A stretch of 64,000 nt of DNA. Origin: CAWDCV01 sp963728125 (lineage in GTDB: Bacteria; Actinomycetota; Actinomycetes; CAWDCV01). Of this stretch, positions 7,313 to 15,386 are shown piece by piece (within the stretch, counting starts at the first letter, position 1; every line of letters starts with the position of its first letter). Both the position numbers and the translations under genes were made by a program. Below the pieces are notes generated by a model. The model made no database searches. It worked only from the letters and a program-made list of their open reading frames with translations, and was not told the origin of the DNA. The stretch is taken from contig CAVSIZ010000011.1 in NCBI GenBank assembly GCA_963728125.1, positions 186,001 to 250,000 on the forward strand, in the 5' to 3' direction.

Positions 7313-9445
7313 GTGCGCAATCGATCGGTCGTCGTGAGCGGTGTGCTCGCTTCGATGCTGATTGGCGCGATTGGTACCGCGGCGAGCGCCGCCGCCGTGC
7401 AGCCCACGCCGGATCCGGTCGTGCTCGTGGGCGTGGCCGGCCTGCAGTGGTCAGACGTGACCCCCGAGGCGACCCCGACCTTGTGGCGGTTAACCGGCAA
7501 TGGCGACACCGCGTCGATGACGGTTCGGACGGTGCGCAGCTTCACCTGCCCGATCGACGGCTGGCTGACGGTGAGCGCGGGTCGTCGCGCTGCTGCGCCA
7601 GCGCCCGAGGACCAGGCATGCTCGGCGGTTCCCGTACCCCAACCCGAGGCGGTCGGCTCTGGAGTACGCATTCCCGGGTGGGACGAGCTCGTTGCGGAGA
7701 ATGCTGGCGGCATCTACGACGCGCAGCCGGGGTTGCTCGGCGACCGGCTCGCCGCCGGCGGCGTATGCGCGACAGCTGTCGGACCCGGGGCGGCAACGGC
7801 CGTAGCCGATCGCGCCGGACGCGTCTCGTCGTACACGAGCGATATCGCGGACGCCGACTTCGGCGCCTGCCCGCTTACCGTCATCGACCTCGGGACAGCG
7901 GACGAGCTCGATCGCGTCGATGCCGAGCTGGCCGACCTGACCGCAGCTCTTCCGGACGGCACCACGCTGCTCGTCGCTGGCATCTCGGATCGGATCGGCC
8001 CGAGCCCCGGGGTGCCGCAGCCCCATCTGCGTGTCGCGCTTACCGACGACGGTGACGACGCGGCGCCGCGCTGGCTGACGTCTTTGTCCACCCGGCGGCA
8101 GGAGCTCGTGCAGCTCACCGACATCGCGCCGACGCTGTATGACCGGCTCGGTCTCACGAAGCCGGCGGCGGCTATCGGGCAACCGTGGCGCCCCGGCGAC
8201 ATTCGCCCGGGCGACACCGCCGACGCCGTCGACGAGATGATCGACACCGACACGGCCGCGCAGGTCGTGCGCAATCTCGTTCCACCGTTCTTCGCGCTGC
8301 TGATCCTCGCGCAGCTGGTGCTGTACGCCGGCGCGGCGGTCGCGCTGATCCGGCACTGGGGGCAGCAGCGCCGCCGGCGGGTCCTCGCCGCCACCCGACG
8401 GGCCGCGCTCGTCTTCGCTGCCGTACCGGTGTCGACGTTCCTCGCCAATCTGGTGCCGTGGTGGCGCACCTCGCATCCGCTGCCCACGCTGGTTCTTGCC
8501 GTCGCGGTGGCCGTCACCGTCGTCACGCTGGTTGCCCAGCTCGGACCGTGGCGTGGCCGGATCCTCGGCCCGTTCGGAGCCGTCGGGGCCATCACCGCAA
8601 TCGTGCTCGCGGTCGACGTCGTCACCGGCTCGGCGCTGCAGCAGTCAAGCCTGATGGGCTACTCGCCGCTCGTTGCCGGCCGTTTCTACGGCTTCGGCAA
8701 CGTCGCGTTCGCGATCTTCGCGTCGGGCGCCCTGCTCGGCGCTACGGGATTCGCTGAGCCGCTGCTGCGTCGCGGTCGTACCCGTGCCGCTGTTGCGTTG
8801 GTGCTCCTCACAGGTCTCGTCGCAGTGATCGTCGACGCGACTCCGGGGTGGGGCAGCGACTTCGGCGGCGTGCTGGCCTTGGTGCCGGGCTTCGCGGTCC
8901 TCGCGATGCTCGTGGCCGGCATCCGGGTCTCGCCGCTGCGCTTCGTCGGCGCTCTCGCTGCGGGCGTCATCGCCGTGGGGATCGTGGCGGTCATCGACTG
9001 GCGGCGTCCGACGCGAACGCACCTCGGCGACTTCGTACAGCAGGTCCTGGACGGTACGGCGCTGGACACGATCGCGCGCAAGGCCGAGGCCAACTGGTCG
9101 ATCCTCACCAGCAGCTGGCTCAACACACTGCTCGTGCCCGCAGCGATCGTCTTCTTGGTGCTCGTCCTCGCCCGCCCGTTGGCATGGCGGGCCGGAGCGT
9201 TGCAGCTCGCCTACGAGCAGGCACCGGTGCTACGTCATGGCCTGATAGCGACAGCGGTCACCCTCGGCGTCGGGTTCGCCGTCAACGACTCAGGCATCGC
9301 GATCCCTGCTACTGCGCTCACCGTCGTCATCCCGCTGACGCTCGCTGCTAGCGTCGCCGCGCTGGAGCACGCCGACACCGCGGAAGAAGGAGGGGTTACG
9401 TGGGCGAGCGCATCGCGACCGTGGGCTCCGTCGTCATCAACGTGA
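7313..9445 (+). CDS. Secreted alkaline-phosphatase/sulfatase-like domain fused to polytopic membrane domain
   Basis: 710 residues from the GTG at 7313. A signal peptide (1-27, AASAAA cleavage region) precedes an extracytoplasmic domain of about 290 residues. This domain has features of the alkaline-phosphatase-like fold: VVLVGVAGLQWSDVTPEATPTLWRL, then ADFGACPLTVIDLGT, and LTDIAPTLYDRLGL near residue 270. The canonical catalytic Ser/Cys is not evident. Ten or so transmembrane helices fill residues 325-690. Related proteins occur widely in Actinobacteria without assigned function; a role in envelope biosynthesis is an inference. The 3' end overlaps the next gene by 46 bases. Confidence 0.75.
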   Translation: MRNRSVVVSGVLASMLIGAIGTAASAAAVQPTPDPVVLVGVAGLQWSDVTPEATPTLWRLTGNGDTASMTVRTVRSFTCPIDGWLTVSAGRRAAAPAPEDQACSAVPVPQPEAVGSGVRIPGWDELVAENAGGIYDAQPGLLGDRLAAGGVCATAVGPGAATAVADRAGRVSSYTSDIADADFGACPLTVIDLGTADELDRVDAELADLTAALPDGTTLLVAGISDRIGPSPGVPQPHLRVALTDDGDDAAPRWLTSLSTRRQELVQLTDIAPTLYDRLGLTKPAAAIGQPWRPGDIRPGDTADAVDEMIDTDTAAQVVRNLVPPFFALLILAQLVLYAGAAVALIRHWGQQRRRRVLAATRRAALVFAAVPVSTFLANLVPWWRTSHPLPTLVLAVAVAVTVVTLVAQLGPWRGRILGPFGAVGAITAIVLAVDVVTGSALQQSSLMGYSPLVAGRFYGFGNVAFAIFASGALLGATGFAEPLLRRGRTRAAVALVLLTGLVAVIVDATPGWGSDFGGVLALVPGFAVLAMLVAGIRVSPLRFVGALAAGVIAVGIVAVIDWRRPTRTHLGDFVQQVLDGTALDTIARKAEANWSILTSSWLNTLLVPAAIVFLVLVLARPLAWRAGALQLAYEQAPVLRHGLIATAVTLGVGFAVNDSGIAIPATALTVVIPLTLAASVAALEHADTAEEGGVTWASASRPWAPSSST

Positions 9446-9759
9446 TCGATATCGATCGCGCAAAGCAGTTCTGGACCGCGCTCCTCGGCGTCGAAGTCGC
9501 CAGGGAATTCCCCGGCTTCGCCTGGCTGGAACGGCAGCACGACGCCGGGATCGTGGTCGCGCTGCAGCAGGTCGATGGGCCCAAGCATGGCCGCAACCGG
9601 GTCCACATCGACACCGGCGTCGCCGACCTCGACGAGGGCCAGCGGCGCATCGAGGAGATCGGCGGATCGCTGGTCGAGGAGCAGGAGGTGCAGGGATACC
9701 GCTGGCGGATCATGGCCGATCCTGAGGGCAACGAGTTCTGCATCGGCGTTCGTCAGTGA
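9400..9759 (+). CDS. VOC family (glyoxalase/bleomycin resistance-like) protein
   Basis: 119 residues from the GTG at 9400, preceded by the strong site GAAGGAGG inside the previous gene. It has the single beta-alpha-beta-beta-beta repeat pair of the VOC fold: ATVGSVVINVIDIDRAKQFWTALLG at the N-terminus and ADPEGNEFCIGV at the C-terminus, where the last Glu is a metal ligand in related enzymes. The substrate is unknown. It is coupled to the following arginase-family gene by a 4-base GTGA overlap, which suggests a shared pathway. Confidence 0.85.
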   Translation: MGERIATVGSVVINVIDIDRAKQFWTALLGVEVAREFPGFAWLERQHDAGIVVALQQVDGPKHGRNRVHIDTGVADLDEGQRRIEEIGGSLVEEQEVQGYRWRIMADPEGNEFCIGVRQ

Positions 9760-10667
9760 CCGAAGTCCGACCGCTGTCGGTGATCGGCGTCCCGTCGAGT
9801 GCCGGCGCGTACGGCCCCGGCCAGGAACGTGCGCCGAGCGTGTTCCGCGAGTACGGGCTTCTCGACCGGCTCACGTCGGCTGGCGTCGAGGTGGTCGATC
9901 GCGGCGACGGCAGCGTGGTGGTCTGGAGCAAGGACGACGCGAATCCCACCGCCGGCAACGCGGAGCTGGTGGCCCGCGTCGCGGCGGGGCTGGCGGACCG
10001 CGCGGCTGCCGCGCTCGCCGACGGCCACGACCTGCTCGTGCTCGGTGGCGACTGCACGATCGAGTTGGGAACGGTCGCCGGTGCCATCCGGGACGGGAGT
10101 CAGGTCGGCCTCGCCTACATCGACCTCGACGCCGACCTGAACACGCCGCTAACCGGCGACGGCATTCTCGATTGGATGGGCGTCGCGCACCTACTCGACA
10201 TCGATGGCGCCCACGACGGCGTAGCCGGGGTTGGAAGTCGCCGCCCGATGCTCGAGCCGTGGTACGTCCGGCTGCTGGCAGTCGCGAACATCACGCCGGC
10301 CGAGCAGGAGGTGATCGACCGGCTTGATGTCGTCGTCGAGAGCCTCGACGCGCTCGAGCATGACCCGGACGCCGTCCTCGCCCGGACCGGGGAGTGGGCT
10401 CTCGGCCTGGATCGGCTGCTCGTCCACGTCGACATCGACGTGCTCGACTACGACGCCTTCCCCATCGCCGAGAACACCGATTCACGCGGCGGGCTCAGCC
10501 TCGACGAGCTCAGCGCGCTACTGGACAAGCTCTGCCGGCTACCGAGCTTCCGCGGGCTCACGCTGACCGAGGTCAACCCCGAGCACGCGCCCGATCAGGC
10601 CGCCGCCTTCGAGCGGCTGATCACGATGCTGACGACGGCGCTCTCCTCGCGCGCCGGATCACCCTGA
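9756..10667 (+). CDS. Arginase/agmatinase-family protein with altered metal ligands
   Basis: 303 residues. The ureohydrolase fold is clear: VLGGDCTIELGTVAGA near residue 90, AYIDLDADLNTP near 122, LVHVDIDVLDYDAF near 225 and LTEVNPEHAPD near 270. In canonical arginases the first manganese ligand is His (GGDH) and the second motif is D-A-H-x-D. Here these are Cys (GGDC) and D-L-D-A-D, while the D-x-D and Glu ligands are kept. Cys at the first position occurs in other actinobacterial members, so it may still hydrolyse a guanidino or formimidoyl compound, but the substrate cannot be named. The GTG start overlaps the upstream VOC gene. Confidence 0.8.
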   Translation: MTEVRPLSVIGVPSSAGAYGPGQERAPSVFREYGLLDRLTSAGVEVVDRGDGSVVVWSKDDANPTAGNAELVARVAAGLADRAAAALADGHDLLVLGGDCTIELGTVAGAIRDGSQVGLAYIDLDADLNTPLTGDGILDWMGVAHLLDIDGAHDGVAGVGSRRPMLEPWYVRLLAVANITPAEQEVIDRLDVVVESLDALEHDPDAVLARTGEWALGLDRLLVHVDIDVLDYDAFPIAENTDSRGGLSLDELSALLDKLCRLPSFRGLTLTEVNPEHAPDQAAAFERLITMLTTALSSRAGSP

Positions 10668-10950
10668 CCGCGGCGGCAGCAACTGGCGCGCGTCGCGCGA
10701 GTAGTTCTCGTCTCGCTCAGGCGGGCCCAGCGCGACCAGGCCGACCAGCTCGCCGGCGCTGACCAGCGGAACGAGCAGGTGGACGCCGCGCTCGCGCAGC
10801 CTGCGCAGGCCCGGGGTGTCGAGGTCGATGTCGCTCAGCAATACCGGCGCGGCCGCCTCTGTCAGGTGGGCGAACAGGGGGTCGTCCGGCGTCAACGCAT
10901 CGGTGATGTCCAGCTCTGGGGCTGGGCGTCGGACACGAGGTGCTTCCCCA
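10659..10950 (-). pseudogene. GAF-domain fragment (C-terminal half of a broken membrane/GAF protein)
   Basis: On the minus strand, homology runs from PAPELDITDALTPDDPLF through PGLRRLRERGVHLLVPLV and AGELVGLVALG to YSRDARQLL. It then stops at a TGA that overlaps the arginase stop. This is the GAF segment that, in actinobacterial signalling proteins as I know them, normally follows a piece ending AVWL. That piece lies inverted at 11136-11576. The fragment lacks the end of the GAF domain and any start of its own. It is a remnant, probably not translated. Confidence 0.6.
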
Positions 10951-10960
10951 CTCTCCCGGA

Positions 10961-11011
10961 TTGGTTCCATCGTGCGGCGACACGCCGGCGTGTCTCGCCG
11001 CGAGGAACCAA
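10961..11011. repeat. Long palindrome, TTGGTTCC family
   Basis: TTGGTTCC at 10961-10968 pairs with GGAACCAA at 11004-11011. Inside, GCGGCGA (10974-10980) pairs with TCGCCGC (10995-11001) around the perfect 12-base palindrome CACGCCGGCGTG (10981-10992). The outer arms resemble those of the elements at 18597 and 31741. It sits at the left edge of the inverted segment that splits the GAF protein. Confidence 0.75.
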
Positions 11012-11135
11012 TGCACGGGCAGCACAGGCGCGCCTCCATATCGTTGCAACCGTAAGTGTTCGGAGCAGCCGGAGGCCGTCTTCCTGCCGGGTGCGATCGG
11101 CGCAGCAGTGGTTTCACCCCGCCCTCGACCCGCTC

Positions 11136-11576
11136 GTGACCTCCATGCTGATCGCTATCGCGTTCACCAGCCTGCCGATCGCCCTGGGTGTGTCGATCCT
11201 GCGGTACCGGCTGTACGAGATCGACCGCCTCGTCAGCCGAGCGCTCAGCTATGCCGTGTTGACCGCCCTGCTCGTCGGGCTGTACGTCGTCGCGGTTACG
11301 CTCGCCACCAGGGCGCTGCCCGTGTCGTCGACGACCGCGATCGTGCTCGCCACGCTCGCCTGCGCGGCCGCGTTCCAGCCACTGCGCCGTCGCCTGCAGG
11401 ATGCGGTCGATCGCCGGTTCAACCCGATCCGGGCGCTCGGCGAGCAGGAACTCGACGCCTACACGTCCCGGCTGCGCTCCGAGCTCACGCCGGAGGACGT
11501 CGCCGCCGACCTGCTCGCCGTCGTCGGCCGTACGGTCGAGCCACGGTCCGCAGCGGTGTGGCTGCCGCCGCGCTGA
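11136..11576 (+). pseudogene. Membrane N-terminal fragment of the same broken GAF protein
   Basis: From about 11127 the plus strand reads LVTSMLIAIAFTSLPIALG, ILRYRLYEIDRLVSRALSYA, a second hydrophobic stretch, then FQPLRRRLQDAVDRRFN and ends AAVWLPPR at a TGA. This is the two-helix linker found in actinobacterial sensor kinases and GAF proteins, normally continuing into a GAF domain. Here the GAF part is on the opposite strand at 10659-10950. A GTG at 11136 or ATG at 11145 could start it, but the upstream part of the gene is missing. Its 3' end overlaps the tail of the mannosyltransferase gene by 118 bases. It is best explained as one half of a gene split by inversion. Confidence 0.6.
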
Positions 11577-13021
11577 GCGACGATCGCACGTACGACCACG
11601 ACGACGACCACGCAGAGCAGCGCGGCAGGTGTGATGATGCCGCGCCACTCCCGGGTCAGCCCGGAAAGGTCTCGCGACAGCGGCGCCTCCTCGAACACGC
11701 GACCGGGGACGTACGCGAGCGCGAGCACGGTCAACCGGGTGACCAGTGGGCCGTCGTACGGCGTCGCGGCAATCACCGCGAGCGGCGCGAACAGCATCGC
11801 GTCGTACCACGGCAGGCTGTAGAGCGCGGTCAGCAGCCATCCGGTGGACAGCACGAAGGCGAGCTGCGGCGGGTGCAGCCGTTGCGCCGGCGGGGTCGCG
11901 CGCAGCAGGAGCACGATGAGCGCAAGAGCCGCGGCGATGGCGATGGCGCCGAGGATCGGCCGCGTGGTGTCCATCCCGAACGGCTCATCGACGGCAACGC
12001 GAATCAGGTTCCATGGGCTCGCTCGGGAGATCAGCCGGGCGGCCTCGCGGGTCTGGTCGAAGACATGCGGACCGGCGGCCGCATAGGCCGGCACGACAAC
12101 GAGCAAGCCGCCCGCAAGCAGGGCGCCCGAGCGCCGGATATCGCGTGCGACCACCAGCGGCACTAGCAGCGCGATGCCGTACAGCCCGAACGGCGGCTTG
12201 ATCGCCACAGCCGCACCGACCAGCATCCCGGCGCCGACGGTGGCTGCCACTCGAGCCCCCGAAGCGACGAGCAGGGCCGCAGCACCGAGCGCCACTGCCT
12301 GAACGTCGAGGTGTACGCCGCCGACGAGCTCGTACAGCAGCAGCGGATTGACCGCCCACAGCACCGCAGCGCGCGCTCGTCGCTGGTCCGATGGTCCGGC
12401 CAACCGATCGAGGAGCAGTGCCGTCGCGAGGTAGGCCAGTGCGCCGAGCACGGCGAGGACGAACACGGTGAGGCGCAGGGACGAGCCGCCGATCATCGAC
12501 GCAACGCGCATGAGCAGCGTGCCGAGCGGACCGTAGACCGACGTCGTCGACCGCCAGGGCTCTTGCACGGCATCGACGACTGGATCACCGGTCGCTGCGG
12601 CGAACTCGTCCGGCGGAATGTCGTACGGATCGCTGCCGAGCGCGGCGATCCGCCCGTACGCCGCGTAGCTCAGGACATCGGCCGAGCCGATCGGGCGTAC
12701 CAGCAAGAACGCCGCGACGGCGGCTGCGGAGCCGAGGAGCAGTCGCCGAACGGCTGGCTGCCACCCACGCTGCAACGCCAGCAGTGCCAGCCCCACTCCG
12801 ATGCCCCCGGCCACGAGTCCGAGCACCTGCAGCGCGACGACCGGCTCCGGAGCGGGATCGAGCTCAAGGGAATACGGCGGCAACCAGCCACCGGGGTTAT
12901 CAGCAGAGCCCAGCGGCGGCACTGCGGATGACGTACCGAGTGCGGCGACGCCGACGAGCACCACGACCGAGGTGGCCAAGCAACCCGTGGCCAGTCGCGA
13001 GATCGCGCTAGCGCGAAGCAC
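11459..13021 (-). CDS. MptB-like alpha-1,6-mannosyltransferase (polytopic membrane GT)
   Basis: 520 residues with about 13 transmembrane helices. The acidic first-loop motif GSADVLSYAAYGRIA near residues 110-125 is followed by DPYDIPP and VYGPLGTLL, a pattern of the polyprenol-phosphomannose-dependent MptA/MptB enzymes of mycobacterial and corynebacterial lipomannan synthesis. KPPFGLYGIALLVPL and LSTGWLLTALYSLPWYDAM lie in later loops. The last 40 or so residues (after VRAIVAQRGG) run into the inverted GAF-protein fragment and look like read-through after loss of the native stop. The start lies 14 bases inside the end of the upstream GT2 gene, so the two are probably cotranscribed. Confidence 0.8.
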   Translation of the reverse strand: MLRASAISRLATGCLATSVVVLVGVAALGTSSAVPPLGSADNPGGWLPPYSLELDPAPEPVVALQVLGLVAGGIGVGLALLALQRGWQPAVRRLLLGSAAAVAAFLLVRPIGSADVLSYAAYGRIAALGSDPYDIPPDEFAAATGDPVVDAVQEPWRSTTSVYGPLGTLLMRVASMIGGSSLRLTVFVLAVLGALAYLATALLLDRLAGPSDQRRARAAVLWAVNPLLLYELVGGVHLDVQAVALGAAALLVASGARVAATVGAGMLVGAAVAIKPPFGLYGIALLVPLVVARDIRRSGALLAGGLLVVVPAYAAAGPHVFDQTREAARLISRASPWNLIRVAVDEPFGMDTTRPILGAIAIAAALALIVLLLRATPPAQRLHPPQLAFVLSTGWLLTALYSLPWYDAMLFAPLAVIAATPYDGPLVTRLTVLALAYVPGRVFEEAPLSRDLSGLTREWRGIITPAALLCVVVVVVVRAIVAQRGGSHTAADRGSTVRPTTASRSAATSSGVSSERSRDV

Positions 13022-13739
13022 CCCGGCGCAGCCTCTCGCGGAGCTCCCGGACGACGAGTGCGCGAGCGACGTCGGCGAACTGCCGGCCCCGGTGCACCTT
13101 CGCCCGCCAGTCGGTGCCCGTCACCCGGTGGTGGAAGGGCACCTCGACCTCGCGGACCCGGAAGCCCGCGCGGAGCAGGTCGATGGTCAGAGCGGTCTCG
13201 ACACCGAAGCCGTGAGCAAGAGGCAGCGCAGAGTCGAAGGCCGACCGGGTCAGGCAGCGTTGCCCTGACAACGGTTGCGTCGGGGTGAACCCGGTGGCGC
13301 GAACGATCCCGTCGCGCGACAACCGCACCACCCGGCCGCTGCCCCCACCCGGACTGTGCTGCCGGGGCAGGATCGCGATCGTCATGTCGACCTCATCGTC
13401 GACGATCGGCGCGACCAAGGGGCCGGCGGCGGCCGCGGTGTCTTCGAGGTCGGCGTCGAGGAAGAGCAGCGACCGCAGGCTGCCGTCGCGTTGATCGAGG
13501 ACGCGGACAACTTCGGCGCCGGACTCCATCGCTGCGGCCTTGCCGCGATTGCGTCGATGCTGCGTAACGACGGCGCCGGCGTCACGAGCGATGTCGGCGG
13601 TGGCGTCTGTAGACCCGTCGTCGACGACGATGACGGCGTCGACGTACGGCACCTTCGCCGCCGCACGTACGGTCGCTTCGATGCGGCGCGCCTCGTCCTT
13701 AGCCGGGATCACCACCGCAACCCGAGCGTCCGCGTTCAG
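13008..13739 (-). CDS. GT2 family glycosyltransferase
   Basis: About 240 residues. Homology begins ADARVAVVIPAKDEARRIEATV and includes VDDGSTDATADIA, RNRGKAAAMESGAE, LLFLDADLED (DxD metal site) and GQRCLTRSAF. This is the GT-A fold of DPM/GtrB-like transferases, which use a nucleotide sugar and usually a lipid carrier. No ATG lies near the homology start. A CTG at 13739 would give a CTGA overlap with the upstream SDR stop, parallel to the ATGA/GTGA overlaps of neighbours; a GTG at 13715 is the conventional alternative. The next gene downstream is the MptB-like enzyme, which needs a polyprenyl-phosphate sugar donor that a GT2 enzyme could supply. Confidence 0.8.
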   Translation of the reverse strand: MNADARVAVVIPAKDEARRIEATVRAAAKVPYVDAVIVVDDGSTDATADIARDAGAVVTQHRRNRGKAAAMESGAEVVRVLDQRDGSLRSLLFLDADLEDTAAAAGPLVAPIVDDEVDMTIAILPRQHSPGGGSGRVVRLSRDGIVRATGFTPTQPLSGQRCLTRSAFDSALPLAHGFGVETALTIDLLRAGFRVREVEVPFHHRVTGTDWRAKVHRGRQFADVARALVVRELRERLRRGASR

Positions 13740-14638
13740 AGCGTGGCCCGCGTCGTGATCGAGTAGCGCAATCGAGCCATCCCGTTCTCCGGGCCAGGCT
13801 CGATGCTGCTCTCGTCGAACAGGTCGTTGATGCGGTCGGAGAGGTCTTCGGGTGTCCACCGCTCGTCGTCGTTCTCGATCACGGCGACAGACGTCCACGG
13901 CTGGTACAGCTCCACGGCATCGCCCTGGATGCCGAACACCTTGCCGCTGATGTGAGCAGCAGCATCGCTGCACAGGTACGCCACGAGGGGTGCGACGTTG
14001 TCGGGATGCCAGAAGTCGAAGTCGTCGGCGTCAGTACCGATGCTGCCGTACGCGCTCTCGGTCATGCGCGTGCGCGCTGCCGGAGCGATGGCGTTGCAGG
14101 TAACGCCGTAGCGCGCCATCTCCATCGCCACGATCTGCGCGAATGCAGCGATGCCGGCCTTGGCCGTGCCGTAATTGGTCTGTCCGAAGTTGCCGAGCAG
14201 ACCCGACGTCGACGACGTGCAGACGATGCGGCCCGGACGCTGCTCTGCTTTCCAGTACGCGCAGGCCAGGTGGGTCGGTGCGTAGTGACCGCGCAGATGG
14301 ACGCGGATAACGGTGTCCCACTCCTCCGGCGTCATGTTGACGATGGTGCGGTCGCGCAGCACGCCAGCGTTGTTGACGAGTGCGTCAAGGGCACCCCATC
14401 GATCAACTGCTCGCTGCAGCATGCTGCGCGCAGCATCGACATCGGCAACGTCACTGGTGTCGAGGACGGCTTCACCGCCGAGTTCTTCGACTTCGAGGAC
14501 GACTGCAGCACCGGCATCGGCGTCGAGTTCGTTGACGACAACGCGCGCACCTTCACGGGCGAGTTCGAGAGCTTCGCCCCGCCCGATGCCGCGGCCCGCA
14601 CCGGTGACGATCGCGACTTTGCCGTCGAGGAGTCCCAT
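13736..14638 (-). CDS. SDR family oxidoreductase
   Basis: 300 residues. The N-terminal NAD(P)-binding motif TGAGRGIG is at 12-19, NNAG at 89-92 and the catalytic triad at S142/S143, Y156 and K160 (TNYGTAK). The C-terminal extension of about 50 residues after the core, ending in NDLFDESS and beyond, is typical of actinobacterial FabG-like or HSD17B4-like SDRs acting on acyl-CoA or steroid intermediates. The exact substrate is unknown. It precedes the GT2 gene with a 4-base overlap, though a functional link to glycosylation is not obvious. Confidence 0.88.
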   Translation of the reverse strand: MGLLDGKVAIVTGAGRGIGRGEALELAREGARVVVNELDADAGAAVVLEVEELGGEAVLDTSDVADVDAARSMLQRAVDRWGALDALVNNAGVLRDRTIVNMTPEEWDTVIRVHLRGHYAPTHLACAYWKAEQRPGRIVCTSSTSGLLGNFGQTNYGTAKAGIAAFAQIVAMEMARYGVTCNAIAPAARTRMTESAYGSIGTDADDFDFWHPDNVAPLVAYLCSDAAAHISGKVFGIQGDAVELYQPWTSVAVIENDDERWTPEDLSDRINDLFDESSIEPGPENGMARLRYSITTRATL

Positions 14639-14894
14639 GGCGGGTGACGATACCTAGGGAGGACGACGACGGAGCGCAGCGGAGAGGAGGCCGACCAGTG
14701 CATGGAAATGCCCGAGCGCTACCGACGGGGGATGCAGTAGCGCTCGGGCTGAACAGGAAGCTACCCGTTCGTACGGGGTCCCCATGCCGTTCGGGCCAGT
14801 GTCTATACCATGATTTGACTATTGCGCCGCGCACAACCCACTGTTCGCTTTCGCGCTCTAACTCAGCGTAGTTAATGGCCCGTCTCGCAGTGTC
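14639..14894. other. Intergenic region with a 13-bp perfect inverted repeat (14710-14749)
   Basis: This 256-base gap between two minus-strand genes holds GCCCGAGCGCTAC at 14710-14722 and its exact inverted copy at 14737-14749, separated by 14 bases. There is no downstream T run, so a classic Rho-independent terminator is doubtful, but it could stop transcription of the RsbW-like gene or be another dispersed palindrome. An AT-richer stretch at 14805-14875 is a likely promoter area for the SDR operon. No ORF is supported here. Confidence 0.5.
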
Positions 14895-15329
14895 TTACCG
14901 CAGCCGTGCCCACACCGTCGTCGTGCCCGGGACCGGTCCGTCGACGCCCCATTCACTAGCGAGCGCCGCGACGATGCCCAGCCCGCGACCGCCGAGCGCG
15001 GACACCGAGGGGCGTCCCACGACCGGTCGGGTCGTGGATCCCCCGTCGGTCACAGCGAGGCATACCGTGCCGTCGAGGAGAACGTCCCAACTGACTTCGA
15101 CGTGACCGGATTCCAGTGGGCGAGCGTGCTTGAGTGCATTGCTGAGGATCTCCGAGAGCACCAGCGCGGCGTCGTCGACCGTGGTGCGCGAAACGTGATG
15201 CTCGGCGAGCTCGTCGCTGAGCCGCCGGCGGGCCAGGCCCACGCTGGACGGAGCGTGCGGCAGCTCCATCGACGACCCGAAGTCCGTCGGTGAACGTGCC
15301 GCGGCTTCCCGTCGCGCGGATGTGAACAC
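14895..15329 (-). CDS. RsbW-like ATP-binding anti-sigma regulator (HATPase)
   Basis: 144 residues, with an ATG at 15329 and a second possible ATG at about residue 20 (MELPHAPSS). The GHKL fold is shown by the N-box LVLSEILSNALKHA, the G1-like VTDGG and the glycine-rich GGRGLGIVAAL. Single-domain proteins of this kind are the serine kinases or ATP-binding partners of partner-switching systems in actinomycetes. No anti-anti-sigma or PP2C gene is adjacent. The gene appears to stand alone. Confidence 0.8.
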   Translation of the reverse strand: MFTSARREAAARSPTDFGSSMELPHAPSSVGLARRRLSDELAEHHVSRTTVDDAALVLSEILSNALKHARPLESGHVEVSWDVLLDGTVCLAVTDGGSTTRPVVGRPSVSALGGRGLGIVAALASEWGVDGPVPGTTTVWARLR

Positions 15330-15386
15330 TGGACCTCCTCTGGGCCCTTGGTGCCCACTTCCCTTGCTAGGGAAACAGCCGGAGGC

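Noticed and set aside
10659..11840. 393-codon minus-strand open frame over the broken GAF region
   Set aside because: Only the last 95 or so codons have homology; the upstream part is the reverse of the membrane fragment and of mannosyltransferase DNA.
14710..14749. Rho-independent terminator
   Set aside because: The 13-base hairpin is strong, but no T run follows it on either side. It is listed as an inverted repeat only.
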